This document shows positions 28,649 to 37,859 of a stretch of 64,000 bases of DNA, piece after piece (the stretch's first letter is position 1; every line of letters starts with the position of its first letter). The translations under genes were made by a program, and so were the position numbers. The notes under the pieces were generated by a model, which ran no database searches, was not told the origin of the DNA, and saw nothing but the letters and a program-made list of their open reading frames with translations. Location: assembly GCA_963714405.1 (NCBI GenBank), contig CAVQOH010000006.1:124001-188000 (forward strand), given 5' to 3'. The DNA comes from JAZGGS01 sp963714405 (GTDB taxonomy: Bacteria; Bacteroidota; Ignavibacteria; Ignavibacteriales; Ignavibacteriaceae).

Positions 28649-28688
28649 AGATTAAATCTGAATAATAATTGATAATAAGGAAAAGCTG

Positions 28689-28910
28689 ATGAAAACGGCT
28701 TCAGAATTAAATTTTGGGGAAAAAGTTACCATTAGTGATATAGACTCTTCACATCCGTCACATAAAAGAATTTTAGAAATTGGATTTACACCAGGACAGG
28801 AAATTGAACTGGTAAACAAATCTATATTTAATGATCCTGTTGCTTTTACCGTTAGAGGATCTGTTATTGCAATAAGAAAAAGTGAAGCTGATTGCATTAA
28901 AGTAAGATGA
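28689..28910 (+). CDS. feoA: Ferrous iron transport protein A
   Basis: A 73-residue SH3-like protein that supports FeoB in Fe(II) uptake. LNFGEKVTISDID, HKRILEIGFTPGQEIELVN, DPVAFTVRGSVIAIRKSEAD are the FeoA pattern. Its stop overlaps the feoB start as ATGA, so translation is coupled. Confidence 0.93.
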   Translation: MKTASELNFGEKVTISDIDSSHPSHKRILEIGFTPGQEIELVNKSIFNDPVAFTVRGSVIAIRKSEADCIKVR

Positions 28911-30937
28911 AGCAGCAGCTAACTAAGGAACTTCCCTTAATCACTTTAGTTGGCCCACCGAACTCTGGTAAAACAACTATTTTTAATTTACTCACCGGCA
29001 AAAATGTTAAAACTGTTAACTACCCCGGTTCAACCGTCGAATATTCTGCCAGCAGACTTCTTTCCAAATTTAATATCAATGCAAAAGTAGTAGATTCACC
29101 AGGAATAATAAGTCTTCATGCCAACTCCCCCGATGAAAAAGTTGCAATTGATTCGCTTTATGAAAATCAGGAACCCACTACTCCACATTTAATTATTAAT
29201 ACCGTTGATGCAAGCCAACTTTCAAGACATCTTCTTCTCTCCAAACAGATGATAAAGGCAGGTTTTCATGTGATTATTGTGTTAACCATGAATGATGTTT
29301 TGAGCCGTAAGGGAATTTCCATATCTGAAGTAAAGTTAAGTGAAGAATTAAAATGTGATATAGTTTCAATTAATGGTAGAAGTGGCGAAGGACTTGAAAA
29401 ACTTATTACCGCAATTTATTGCAACTTAAATTTCCTTGAGAAATTAATTAAAAAAAATATACCATTAAATATTAATGATATTAATAAAGATGATGTAATT
29501 AACACATTTAGTGAAATTGAAACCATACTTAATAAAATTACTTTTGAGAATGATTCTGGTAGAAAACCAAATCTAATTGAAGCAAATAACCAGCTAAACA
29601 TCATTAGCAATCATATTAGTAAGAACGGAAATTCTCCCGATGAACTTACACGGAAGATTGATAGATTTTTACTTCATCAATATTGGGGATTAGCTGCATT
29701 TATATTAATAATGGGATTAACATTTACATCAATATTCTGGCTTGCAACGCCTTTAATGGATCTTGTGGATTCGGCTTTTTCAAATCTTGCTGAATCAGTT
29801 TCTTCTGGTTTAGGTAATAGTTGGTTTTCAAATCTTATTGGTGATGGGGTAATAAATGGTACTGGTGCAGTTTTGGTATTTGTACCACAGATAATAATTC
29901 TTTTTCTTATTCTGGGATTTTTAGAAGATACTGGTTACTTAGCGCGTGGTGCAATGTTAATTGATAAACCTCTTTCAAAAATAGGATTAAACGGACGTTC
30001 ATTTGTACCAATGGTTTCAGGGTTTGCATGTGCAATACCTGCAATGATGGCTGCACGTACTATACCTAACCGTAAAGAAAGATTATTAACTATTTTTATA
30101 ATTCCGCTTATGAGTTGCAGCGCACGCTTACCAGTTTATGCACTTTTGATTGCCTACTTAATTCCAAGAGATAAACCAATGCTTGGTGGATTTATTCTTG
30201 CAGGAATTTATATTTTTAGCATTCTAAGTTCTGTAGTTATTGCAGGCTTAATTAACAAATTCAGAGCAAAACTATTAAGAGCAGATGATCAATCCTCCTT
30301 CATACTTGAACTTCCAACTTATAAAATTCCTAAAATAAGTTCAGTTATTAAAAACACTTACCTAAGTTCAAGAGAATACCTGTTTAGAGCAGGACCAATA
30401 ATAGTTCTCTTTTCACTAATAATATGGTTTGCAACTTTTTTCCCCGATGTCAATCCGCAAATTAATTCTGAAAATTTCACACAGCAAGAAATAGAAAATT
30501 TGCAAAACATAACCAGATTTGAAAATTCATACGCTTCTAAATTCGGAAAGTTAGTTCAGCCGATAATGACACCATTAGGGATGGATTGGCGGGTTGGAGT
30601 ATCATTGATATCTGCATTTGCTGCAAGAGAAGTTTTTGTTTCATCGCTTGCATTAATTTTTAAAGTGACTGATGAGGGAAACGATAATTCCTTGCTTCGA
30701 TCTATGGAGAAAGCAACCATTGGATCAACAGGCGAAAAACTCTTTACCCCTGCAACAATAGCAGGATTGATAATATTTTTTGTTTTTGCACTTCAATGTC
30801 TTTCAACTGTTGCTGTATCAAAAAAGGAAACCGGTAGTTGGAGAATTCCTTTATTGCAAATTATTCTATTTACATCAATTGCCTATATAGCTGCATTTGT
30901 TGCAGTAAATGGTTTACGTGTATTAGGACTTGAATAA
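28907..30937 (+). CDS. feoB: Ferrous iron transporter FeoB
   Basis: A 676-residue Fe(II) importer of the inner membrane. The N-terminal G domain has G1 GPPNSGKTTIFNLLTG (about 17-32), VNYPGSTVEYS, G3 VDSPGI and G4 TMND (the usual form is NMxD). A helical spacer at 170-240 follows. The membrane part shows the two Gate motifs, GFLEDTGYLARGAMLIDKPL with the FVPMVSGFACAIPAMMAARTI and FIIPLMSCSARLPVYALLIA segments, and later AAREVFVSSLALIF. Length is a little below the typical 700-770. It lies between feoA and a Fur-family gene. Confidence 0.95.
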   Translation: MKQQLTKELPLITLVGPPNSGKTTIFNLLTGKNVKTVNYPGSTVEYSASRLLSKFNINAKVVDSPGIISLHANSPDEKVAIDSLYENQEPTTPHLIINTVDASQLSRHLLLSKQMIKAGFHVIIVLTMNDVLSRKGISISEVKLSEELKCDIVSINGRSGEGLEKLITAIYCNLNFLEKLIKKNIPLNINDINKDDVINTFSEIETILNKITFENDSGRKPNLIEANNQLNIISNHISKNGNSPDELTRKIDRFLLHQYWGLAAFILIMGLTFTSIFWLATPLMDLVDSAFSNLAESVSSGLGNSWFSNLIGDGVINGTGAVLVFVPQIIILFLILGFLEDTGYLARGAMLIDKPLSKIGLNGRSFVPMVSGFACAIPAMMAARTIPNRKERLLTIFIIPLMSCSARLPVYALLIAYLIPRDKPMLGGFILAGIYIFSILSSVVIAGLINKFRAKLLRADDQSSFILELPTYKIPKISSVIKNTYLSSREYLFRAGPIIVLFSLIIWFATFFPDVNPQINSENFTQQEIENLQNITRFENSYASKFGKLVQPIMTPLGMDWRVGVSLISAFAAREVFVSSLALIFKVTDEGNDNSLLRSMEKATIGSTGEKLFTPATIAGLIIFFVFALQCLSTVAVSKKETGSWRIPLLQIILFTSIAYIAAFVAVNGLRVLGLE

Positions 30938-31031
30938 TTATTTTTACTACTCTATTTTGAAGTATTCTTACTTGAATTGCAATTGTATATAATCATAAAT
31001 ATTTTTATATCAATAATCTTAAAGTATTAAA

Positions 31032-31481
31032 TTGAAAAACAAACAAGCTGGTGAAATATTCAGGAATTATTTAAAGAGTGGGAAAAACCGTATTACTCCT
31101 GAAAGATTTGAAGTAATGGATGCGGCACTGGAGCATGAGGGGCATTTTGGAGCCGATGATCTTTACGTTCTAATGAAAAATGCTGATTCTCGAGTTTCGC
31201 GTGCAACTGTGTATAAAACCCTGGAACTGCTTGTTCAATGTGATTTACTCACCAAAAGACATTTTGGAGAAAACCTTACGAGGTATGAAAGTAGTTTTAA
31301 GCGGCAAACACACGATCATCTTATTTGCATTGATTGTGGAAAAATAGTTGAATTTTCAGATCCGCGAATAAAAAAATTACCTGAAAAAATCAGTGATGAA
31401 TTAGGTTTCAGAATAGAGAGTTATTCATTTAATATTTTCGGCAGATGTAGAGATTCGAAAAAATGCAAGTACTATAAATAA
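31032..31481 (+). CDS. fur: Fur family metal-responsive repressor
   Basis: A 149-residue DNA-binding regulator. The winged helix lies in RITPERFEVMDAALEHEGHF and RVSRATVYKTLELLVQCDL. The metal-binding region has THDHLICIDCGKIVEF (about 94-109), with the CxxC of the structural zinc site; the usual second CxxC is replaced by CRDSKKC at the end. Placement after feoAB suggests it controls iron uptake, though a PerR- or Zur-like role cannot be excluded. Start is TTG at 31032; no ATG lies near. Confidence 0.9.
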   Translation: MKNKQAGEIFRNYLKSGKNRITPERFEVMDAALEHEGHFGADDLYVLMKNADSRVSRATVYKTLELLVQCDLLTKRHFGENLTRYESSFKRQTHDHLICIDCGKIVEFSDPRIKKLPEKISDELGFRIESYSFNIFGRCRDSKKCKYYK

Positions 31482-31524
31482 ATTTGGATGGTGGTTTCTA
31501 TACTAAATATGTAATCATTTAACT

Positions 31525-32238
31525 ATGTTAAAACAAAAATATCCTTTAAGCTGGCAGCAAAATAATTTCTCAATAAAAATTTTCTGCTCCATACCAAACA
31601 TTGCAACTGGAATTTTACTTAGAGCTGATAATGCTTCTTTTGTAATTGATCCCGGGGATGGCATTTTGAGAGATTTAAATTCTGAAATCGGTACATTACA
31701 AATACTAAACATTTCTGATATTTTTGTGACGCACGGTCACCATGATCATGTTGGCGGAGTTTGGTCGCTTTTAACATATCTCAGGGTGATGAACAAGCAA
31801 ACTCCTCTTACCATTCATTATCCAAAAGATTGTGTTGAGATTGAAAGCATATATAATGCTTTTGCAAAAGTTTACTCTAAATCAACAACTTATAAAATTG
31901 AGTTAAAGCAGATAAAACATATAAAAAGTTTTAGAAGGAAAAATGTTACTATTAAACCCTTTCCTGTAATTCACAAAGAGTATTTACCAGATAGAATAAA
32001 TACCAGGCAGGTGCCTGCTTTGGGTTACAAATTTACATTTGAGGAAAAGAAAATATGTTACGGGGGCGATACTGCTTATTGTAAAGAACTTGTAAGACAT
32101 GCAAAAAATTCCGATCTTGCAATTTTAGAAGCTGGTCATGATGATGAAACACCTGATGAAATGCATATGACACAAAGTGAAGCAATCTCTATCGGGAAAA
32201 GTGCAAGAAAATATTTTCTTGTTCATGTTCCTGAATAA
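31525..32238 (+). CDS. Metallo-beta-lactamase fold hydrolase, RNase Z-like
   Basis: A 237-residue soluble hydrolase. The zinc-binding motif THGHHDHVGGVWSLL (about 68-82), a further histidine at VIHKEYLP, the GGDTAYC aspartate and a final histidine in YFLVHVPE follow the RNase Z / beta-CASP-less pattern. DEMHMTQSEAISIGKSA resembles the segment before the last metal ligand in RNase Z and related arylsulfatase-like enzymes. The exact substrate is not clear; a tRNA 3' end role is one option. It ends shortly after the last histidine. Confidence 0.82.
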   Translation: MLKQKYPLSWQQNNFSIKIFCSIPNIATGILLRADNASFVIDPGDGILRDLNSEIGTLQILNISDIFVTHGHHDHVGGVWSLLTYLRVMNKQTPLTIHYPKDCVEIESIYNAFAKVYSKSTTYKIELKQIKHIKSFRRKNVTIKPFPVIHKEYLPDRINTRQVPALGYKFTFEEKKICYGGDTAYCKELVRHAKNSDLAILEAGHDDETPDEMHMTQSEAISIGKSARKYFLVHVPE

Positions 32239-32278
32239 AATACAATCAATTATTTCCCAATAAAAAAAACTTATTTAT

Positions 32279-33322
32279 ATGAAAAATTTAATTTTAATTG
32301 TACCCATAGTTCTTGTTTTTCTTTCATGCTCAACTGAAACGATTGAAAACGATTACAGATTTGAAGGTGAAGTTCATTTAAAAAATATTAGGATGATTAC
32401 AGAGGAAGGTGAAAATGCCGAGGCTTATTTATCTTTTGATGAAAGTAAATTATCATTCCAAGCAACATTTGGAGATTTGAAATGTGATCAAATTTTTACA
32501 ATGGATATTGATGGAACTGATAAAAAAATGGTTTCATCCGGCAAAGGAAGAACTACCTGTGCATATTTTTTACCAGGTAATCAAAGAATAGTTTATTCAT
32601 CAACACATTTGGCTGATGATGACTGCCCTCCTGAACCTGATAGATCTAAGGGTTATATATGGCAGTTGTATGATTCATTTGATATATTTTCAGTAAATAC
32701 TGACGGAACAGATTTAATTCGCCTCACAAATTCAGGTACATATGATGCTGAAGCCACTGTTTCGCCAAATGGTGATAAAATTGTATTTACATCAATGAGA
32801 GATGGTGATCCTGAAATTTACACGATGAACATTGATGGTTCTGAACAAACGCGCTTAACTTTTGAAAAAGGTTATGATGGAGGGCCGTTTTTTTCTTCTG
32901 ACGGAAGTAAAATTGTTTTTCGTGCCAGCAGACCAAAAACTGAAGAAGAATTAAACGATTACAATGAACTTGTTGAACTTGGTTATGTAAGACCATCAGT
33001 GCTTGAAATTTATATTATGAATGCAGATGGAAGTGGTATGGAACAAATAACAAATTTTGGTAAAGCAAGCTTTGCACCATTTTTTCATCCGGATGGAAAA
33101 AGCATTATTTTTTCATCAAATGTAAACAGCGAATCCGGAAGAGATTTCGATATTTACATTGTTAACATTGATGGTACTGGATTAGAACAAATAACTTATA
33201 ACCAAACTTTTGATGGCTTTCCTATTTTTACGCAAGATGGGAACAAGCTAGTATTTTGCTCTAATAGGTTTAATAAAAAAGAAGGCGATACAAACGTATT
33301 TATAGCCGATTGGATTAACTAA
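32279..33322 (+). CDS. TolB-like beta-propeller lipoprotein
   Basis: A 347-residue lipoprotein (lipobox FLSCST at about residues 14-19). It carries WD40-like PD40 repeats: TMDIDGTDKKM, SVNTDGTDLIRLTN, VSPNGDKIVFTSMRDGDPEI, TMNIDGSEQTRLT, IMNADGSGMEQIT and IVNIDGTGLEQITY. These build the blades of a six-bladed propeller as in TolB. It lacks the TolB N-terminal domain. Probably a periplasmic or surface binding protein; partner unknown. It is 39 bases before the M28 peptidase gene. Confidence 0.87.
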   Translation: MKNLILIVPIVLVFLSCSTETIENDYRFEGEVHLKNIRMITEEGENAEAYLSFDESKLSFQATFGDLKCDQIFTMDIDGTDKKMVSSGKGRTTCAYFLPGNQRIVYSSTHLADDDCPPEPDRSKGYIWQLYDSFDIFSVNTDGTDLIRLTNSGTYDAEATVSPNGDKIVFTSMRDGDPEIYTMNIDGSEQTRLTFEKGYDGGPFFSSDGSKIVFRASRPKTEEELNDYNELVELGYVRPSVLEIYIMNADGSGMEQITNFGKASFAPFFHPDGKSIIFSSNVNSESGRDFDIYIVNIDGTGLEQITYNQTFDGFPIFTQDGNKLVFCSNRFNKKEGDTNVFIADWIN

Positions 33323-33361
33323 TAAGTTTTAAATTGTTTTTAATAAATCCATAAAGGTAAT

Positions 33362-35164
33362 ATGAAAAAAATAACAGAGATTTGTGTAATTCTATTATTG
33401 ATGGGTAATATTACGCTGATTTTTTCTCAATCAGTTGTCAATCCGGAGATAACTGCTGAAGAAATTCAATCACATATAAATTACCTTGCTTCAGATAAAT
33501 TAAAGGGAAGAGATACAGGAAGCGATGGCTGTTTCGATGCTGCTAAATATATTGAAAATGAATTTACCAGCTATGGATTAACTCCATTCTTTAAAGGAAA
33601 ATATTTGCAGGAATTTCCATTTATATCTTCAATTGAACTTACAGAAAACAATTCTTTGTCATTTATAATTAGTAATGAAGTTGTAAATCCAGTCCTGTAT
33701 GAAGATTATATTACTGTACCATTTTCCGGCAATGCAAAACTTGAAGCGGAAATTGTTTTTGCAGGATTCGGAATTTCAGCTCCTGAACTTGGATATGACG
33801 ACTATAAGAATATTAATGTTGAAGACAAAGTTGTTGTTGTATTAAAAAATCATCCCGATACAGAAAATCCCCACTCAGAATTTGATAAATATTCTTCATT
33901 AAGAAAAAAATCATCTCTTGCCAGAGATAAAGGTGCTTTAGGAATTTTATTCGTAAATGGTTTCGAAAATTATATTCAGGAAGATAAGCTTGTTGATTTT
34001 AAATATGATAGAGGGGGTGCAATTACAAAATTTGCAGTTGTGAATGCAAAAAGAGAGATAATTGAACAAATATTTAAAAGTAATGGTTTAAACTTTAAAG
34101 CTCATTACAGCACTATTATATCAGAAAAAAAACCAGCTTCGTTTATATTTTCTAATGCAAAAATTAAAGTTGCTTCAGAAGTAATTGAAATTGAAAAAAC
34201 AAGCTGGAATGTTTCCGGGTATATTCCCTCAAAAAATTCAAATTTCAATGATGAGTTTATTGTAATCGGCGCACATTTCGATCATCTTGGAATAGGAAAA
34301 GCTAATTCGCTTTATCATGGGGATGAACCTCAAATCCATAATGGAGCAGATGATAACGCATCGGGTACAGCAGGATTACTGGAGCTTGCAGAAAAATTCG
34401 CATCTATTAAAGATAAATTAAGGCGGAATATAGTTTTTACTGCATTTTCCGGTGAAGAATTGGGATTACTTGGTTCATCTTACTTCGTAAATAATCTGCC
34501 AATTCAAACTAACGATATCGTTACGATGATAAATATGGATATGATCGGGAGGTTAAACGATGAGAAATCATTAATCGTTTACGGTACTGGTACTTCACCT
34601 GATTGGAAAGTTTTTCTAGAAGATTTGAATGCTTACGATCTAAATCTTACTTTTAATGATGAAGGTTATGGACCAAGTGATCATTCATCTTTTTATGCTA
34701 AACAAATACCTGTTCTTTTTTTCTTTACGGGTACACATCCAGATTATCATAAACCAACGGATGATGCGGATAAAATAAACAGCGCAGGTGAAGAAATAAT
34801 TTTAAATTATGTTTATGATTTTACCTATTTAATTAACAATCTGATTGAAGCACCAGAATATATTCTTGTTGAGAATAAGAATACCGGACAAATGCCTGGT
34901 AGTAAGGTTTGGGTAGGCACAATACCTGATTTTGCAGGTGACGTTGATGGCTATAAAATAAGCGGAGTTTCTGACGGAAGCCCTGCACAAATTGGAGGAT
35001 TATCAGGTGGCGATATTATTATCAAATTTGGGGAAAAGAAAATTTCCAATATATATGATTTTACTTTTGCAATTGCAGATTATCTTCCCGGCGATACAGT
35101 TGATGTAGTTGTAAAACGAGGTGAAGAAACAATAAGTTTTAAAATTACATTAAGTGCAAAATAA
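33362..35164 (+). CDS. Secreted M28 family aminopeptidase with PA and PDZ domains
   Basis: A 600-residue zinc peptidase with a signal peptide (to about residue 22, LIFSQ). A PA domain (about 125-255) is inserted before the catalytic core. Zinc and catalytic residues are visible in IGAHFDHLGIG, GADDNASGTAGLLELA, FSGEELGLLGSSYF (the EE pair), INMDMIGRL and the last histidine in THPDYHKPTDD. A C-terminal PDZ domain (about 510-600, GVSDGSPAQIGGLSGGDIII) may guide substrate or localisation. Expected to remove N-terminal residues from peptides in the periplasm or outside the cell. Confidence 0.93.
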   Translation: MKKITEICVILLLMGNITLIFSQSVVNPEITAEEIQSHINYLASDKLKGRDTGSDGCFDAAKYIENEFTSYGLTPFFKGKYLQEFPFISSIELTENNSLSFIISNEVVNPVLYEDYITVPFSGNAKLEAEIVFAGFGISAPELGYDDYKNINVEDKVVVVLKNHPDTENPHSEFDKYSSLRKKSSLARDKGALGILFVNGFENYIQEDKLVDFKYDRGGAITKFAVVNAKREIIEQIFKSNGLNFKAHYSTIISEKKPASFIFSNAKIKVASEVIEIEKTSWNVSGYIPSKNSNFNDEFIVIGAHFDHLGIGKANSLYHGDEPQIHNGADDNASGTAGLLELAEKFASIKDKLRRNIVFTAFSGEELGLLGSSYFVNNLPIQTNDIVTMINMDMIGRLNDEKSLIVYGTGTSPDWKVFLEDLNAYDLNLTFNDEGYGPSDHSSFYAKQIPVLFFFTGTHPDYHKPTDDADKINSAGEEIILNYVYDFTYLINNLIEAPEYILVENKNTGQMPGSKVWVGTIPDFAGDVDGYKISGVSDGSPAQIGGLSGGDIIIKFGEKKISNIYDFTFAIADYLPGDTVDVVVKRGEETISFKITLSAK

Positions 35165-35198
35165 AATTTGAATAGTTTTTGCAAGAGATAAAACCCAG

Positions 35199-35621
35199 TT
35201 GAAGAAGCACAAAAAAAAATTTGGCAATCTATTTATGATTGCAATGATAATAATCGCGGTATTTTATCTATATGTTGAAAATAATGATATTGAACTTACC
35301 GTAGATGATCTTTCAATCGAATTATCTGATGATCTCGAAAAAACTAATACACAGTATTATAATAAACAAATTAAATTATCTGGCAAAGTAAAAACTTATT
35401 ACTCCTTTGAAAACCAGCCAAACCTTCTCGAATTAAAGACTAAAGATGAGGGTATTAAAATTCTCTGCAGTATTCCCTCAGCCGAAACCGATTCGCTAGC
35501 AAAAACATTAACACTCAACACACCTGTTGTCGTTGAAGGAAAATATAAGGGGATAAATAAAAATACCTATCCAAAAGAAGTCCATATCGAGATAAAGGAT
35601 ATCAAACTTGAAAATAAATAA
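35199..35621 (+). CDS. Membrane-anchored OB-fold (tRNA_anti-like) protein
   Basis: A 140-residue protein with one N-terminal helix (residues 10-26, LFMIAMIIIAVFYLYVE) and a periplasmic OB fold (YNKQIKLSGKVKTYYSFENQ, PVVVEGKYKGI). It matches the tRNA_anti-like small OB-fold proteins common in Bacteroidota, which have no established function. Start is TTG at 35199. It lies between the M28 peptidase and yjbQ with short gaps and may be cotranscribed. Confidence 0.72.
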   Translation: MKKHKKKFGNLFMIAMIIIAVFYLYVENNDIELTVDDLSIELSDDLEKTNTQYYNKQIKLSGKVKTYYSFENQPNLLELKTKDEGIKILCSIPSAETDSLAKTLTLNTPVVVEGKYKGINKNTYPKEVHIEIKDIKLENK

Positions 35622-35637
35622 CATTGTGTAATAATTG

Positions 35638-36060
35638 ATGAAAATATTCCAGGATGAAATAATTCTGAATGAGAGAAAAAGAGGTTTCCACATCATTACT
35701 GATGAAATTGTGAGTAATATTCATGAATTAAAAAATTATAAAACCGGGATGGCATTTTTATTAATTAAGCATACATCTGCATCATTAACCCTAAATGAGA
35801 ATTACGATCCTGATGTAAGAACCGATATGGAAACTTATTTTTCTAAAAGTGTTAAAGAAAACGAAACGATTTTTTTTCATACAAGTGAAGGAACTGATGA
35901 TATGCCAGCACATATAAAATCAAGCTTAATAGGTGCTGCTTTAACAATTCCGGTTAAAGATGGTAAGTTTAATCTTGGAACATGGCAGGGCATTTATCTT
36001 TGCGAGCACAGAAACAAAGGTGGAAAAAGAAAAATTGTGGTAACAATTATCGGTGAATAG
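35638..36060 (+). CDS. YjbQ family (UPF0047) protein
   Basis: A 140-residue cytosolic enzyme-like protein. KRGFHIITDEI, GMAFLLIKHTSASLTLNEN, DVRTDMETYF, HTSEGTDDMPAHIKSSLIGA and LGTWQGIYLCEHRNKGGKR are the family blocks, with the conserved H, N, D and the LGTWQ loop. Some members show weak thiamine-phosphate synthase activity; the true role is uncertain. I start at the ATG 35638; a TTG directly upstream is possible. Confidence 0.92.
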   Translation: MKIFQDEIILNERKRGFHIITDEIVSNIHELKNYKTGMAFLLIKHTSASLTLNENYDPDVRTDMETYFSKSVKENETIFFHTSEGTDDMPAHIKSSLIGAALTIPVKDGKFNLGTWQGIYLCEHRNKGGKRKIVVTIIGE

Positions 36061-36093
36061 AATAGTATACTGCAGATAATATTATTAAAAAAA

Positions 36094-36124
36094 AAGAAGA
36101 GGAGAATAAATTTCTCCTCTTCTT
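36094..36124 (-). terminator. Terminator between convergent yjbQ-like and FKBP genes
   Basis: A perfect 12-bp stem (AAGAAGAGGAGA at 36094-36105, TCTCCTCTTCTT at 36113-36124) with a 7-base loop. The minus strand continues with a T run, so it ends the FKBP transcript; on the plus strand the T run is weak, so it may act only partly there. Confidence 0.8.
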
Positions 36125-36148
36125 AATTAAGTTATTTATAATCCCAGA

Positions 36149-36979
36149 TTATTGCACATCCACTAATTCAACATCAAAAAATAAAGTAGAATTTGGTGGA
36201 ATTGTACCCACGCTAATAGCACCGTAACCAAGATCAGGAGGTATTATCAATCTTGCTTTGCTTCCCTTTTTCATTAACTTTAATCCTTCTTCCCAACCTG
36301 GTATTACTTGCCCAACTCCTAACAGAAAACTAAACGGATCATCGCGTTCAACCGAACTATCAAATTTTGATCCATCTGCTAAGTAACCAGTATAGTGTAC
36401 AGTAACAACTTTTCCTGAATCAGCAAATTCACCTTCACCTTCTGAAATCATTGCATACTGTAAACCGCTTTCAGTAGTTTTTAATTTTGTCGAATCAATG
36501 TTCCACATTTCCACAACAATTCTTTCTTTGGCATCCAAAAGCTCTATAACAACTTTAAGATCTGAGTTAGGAGGAATAGGACCTATTCCCTCTCCTCCGT
36601 AAGCAAGTTCAGAAGGAATTATGATCGTGCGTTTTCCGCCAACCTTCATTCCTACAATTCCTTCATCAACACCTTTTAGAAATGAATTTGTACCGAGCAC
36701 ATACTTAACCGGTTGATTTCTAAGTTTAGAATTTCCGATCATCGTTATTTTTTTCAGCTCATCCTTGCTCCAATCACCAAACAGATTTGTAGTATCTGAA
36801 AGATACCATCCGCTAAAATGAATAGTAACCAATTCTTCATTCACCGCTGCCTTACCTGTCCCAAGTGAATCATCAAGATATTTTAAACCGGATTCAAGTG
36901 TTACTATTCCTTCATCTTTGGAACAGCTGAATAATGTAAATAATAGAATTAATATATAAATTGAAAATAATGTTTTCAT
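36149..36979 (-). CDS. Lipoprotein with two FKBP-type prolyl isomerase domains
   Basis: A 276-residue lipoprotein (lipobox FTLFSCS near residue 20). FKBP domain 1 spans about 35-150 (HFSGWYLSDT, FLKGVDEGIVGMKVGGKRTI, SELAYGGEGIGPIPPNSDL); its first half is divergent. Domain 2 spans about 165-276 and is canonical (VHYTGYLADGSKFDSS, VIPGWEEGLKLMKKGSKARL, GYGAISVGTIPPNSTLFF). It should speed proline isomerisation in periplasmic or surface proteins. Start is the ATG at 36979; a TTG precedes it. A -7 element lies upstream at 37006-37013. Confidence 0.93.
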   Translation of the reverse strand: MKTLFSIYILILLFTLFSCSKDEGIVTLESGLKYLDDSLGTGKAAVNEELVTIHFSGWYLSDTTNLFGDWSKDELKKITMIGNSKLRNQPVKYVLGTNSFLKGVDEGIVGMKVGGKRTIIIPSELAYGGEGIGPIPPNSDLKVVIELLDAKERIVVEMWNIDSTKLKTTESGLQYAMISEGEGEFADSGKVVTVHYTGYLADGSKFDSSVERDDPFSFLLGVGQVIPGWEEGLKLMKKGSKARLIIPPDLGYGAISVGTIPPNSTLFFDVELVDVQ

Positions 36980-37005
36980 CAACTATCCTTAAAAAAATTA
37001 AGCTA

Positions 37006-37013
37006 CAAATATA
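37006..37013 (-). promoter_or_regulatory. -7 promoter element of the FKBP gene
   Basis: The minus strand reads TATATTTG, an exact TAnnTTTG match, 27 bases upstream of the ATG at 36979. The -33 TTG is not clear. Confidence 0.45.
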
Positions 37014-37139
37014 TGATTAATTTTCCGAATTATAATAATATACCCATAGATTTTACCATGTTTTTTATTCCAAATAAAATTACTTTGTAAATAATTGATT
37101 AAGTAATATTTATATATTTTATTTTCCGGTTTGGCAAGA

Positions 37140-37814
37140 ATGATTAAAATGGTTTTATCTTTTTTAGTTTTTGGAGTATTCTCAATGAGTACATTAGCAC
37201 AGTATAACTCTCAATTTAACAATAGCTCAACAAATAATACTAGCGAACAAAATTCATCAATTGAAGTTTTAGTTGATTCAGATATGAATTTGGAAGAAAC
37301 TTTTAAAGGAAAGATAATTCCAGCTTCTGTAAGATCTTCTTTAACATTGGTTACCATTTATTATTATAGTTTTGATGATAAACTTCATTGTGGTCAGCTG
37401 GTAGTAAATAAAGAAATCGCTGATGATGTGGTTGAAATTTTTAAGATAATCAGGGAAATAAAGTTTCCTGTAGAAAAAGTAATTCCAATAAACTCATATA
37501 AATGGTCCGATAGTGAATCAATGAAGGATAATAATACCAGCTGCTTTAATTACCGATTTATTTCAGGCAGTAAAATCTTATCAAAACATGCAAGCGGTCT
37601 GGCTATTGATATCAACCCTATGCAAAATCCTTATATAAAGAATAATAAAACAAGTCCAACCGGGGCAATTTATGATACAAATGTAAAAGGAACTATAACT
37701 TCAGATTCCAGAATAGTTGCAGAATTTAAAAAGAGAGGATGGACATGGGGAGGAGATTGGAAAAGTCTGAAAGACTATCAGCACTTTCAAAAGGAAATTT
37801 CTGAGAATGAATAA
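37140..37814 (+). CDS. Secreted M15 family metallopeptidase (D,D- or L,D-type)
   Basis: About 224 residues with a signal peptide (to about residue 20, STLAQ). A low-complexity Asn/Ser segment follows. The zinc site is seen in SKHASGLAIDINPMQNPY (H and D of the HxxxxxxD motif) and DYQHFQ at the end, with GWTWGGDWKS between, as in VanY-like and phage endolysin-type M15 peptidases. It would cut peptidoglycan stem peptides in the periplasm. I use the ATG at 37140; a TTG at 37131 is the longer option. Confidence 0.88.
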   Translation: MIKMVLSFLVFGVFSMSTLAQYNSQFNNSSTNNTSEQNSSIEVLVDSDMNLEETFKGKIIPASVRSSLTLVTIYYYSFDDKLHCGQLVVNKEIADDVVEIFKIIREIKFPVEKVIPINSYKWSDSESMKDNNTSCFNYRFISGSKILSKHASGLAIDINPMQNPYIKNNKTSPTGAIYDTNVKGTITSDSRIVAEFKKRGWTWGGDWKSLKDYQHFQKEISENE

Positions 37815-37859
37815 TTGATGGTACATTAGCAAACATAAGTATATACTTAAGTTATTAGT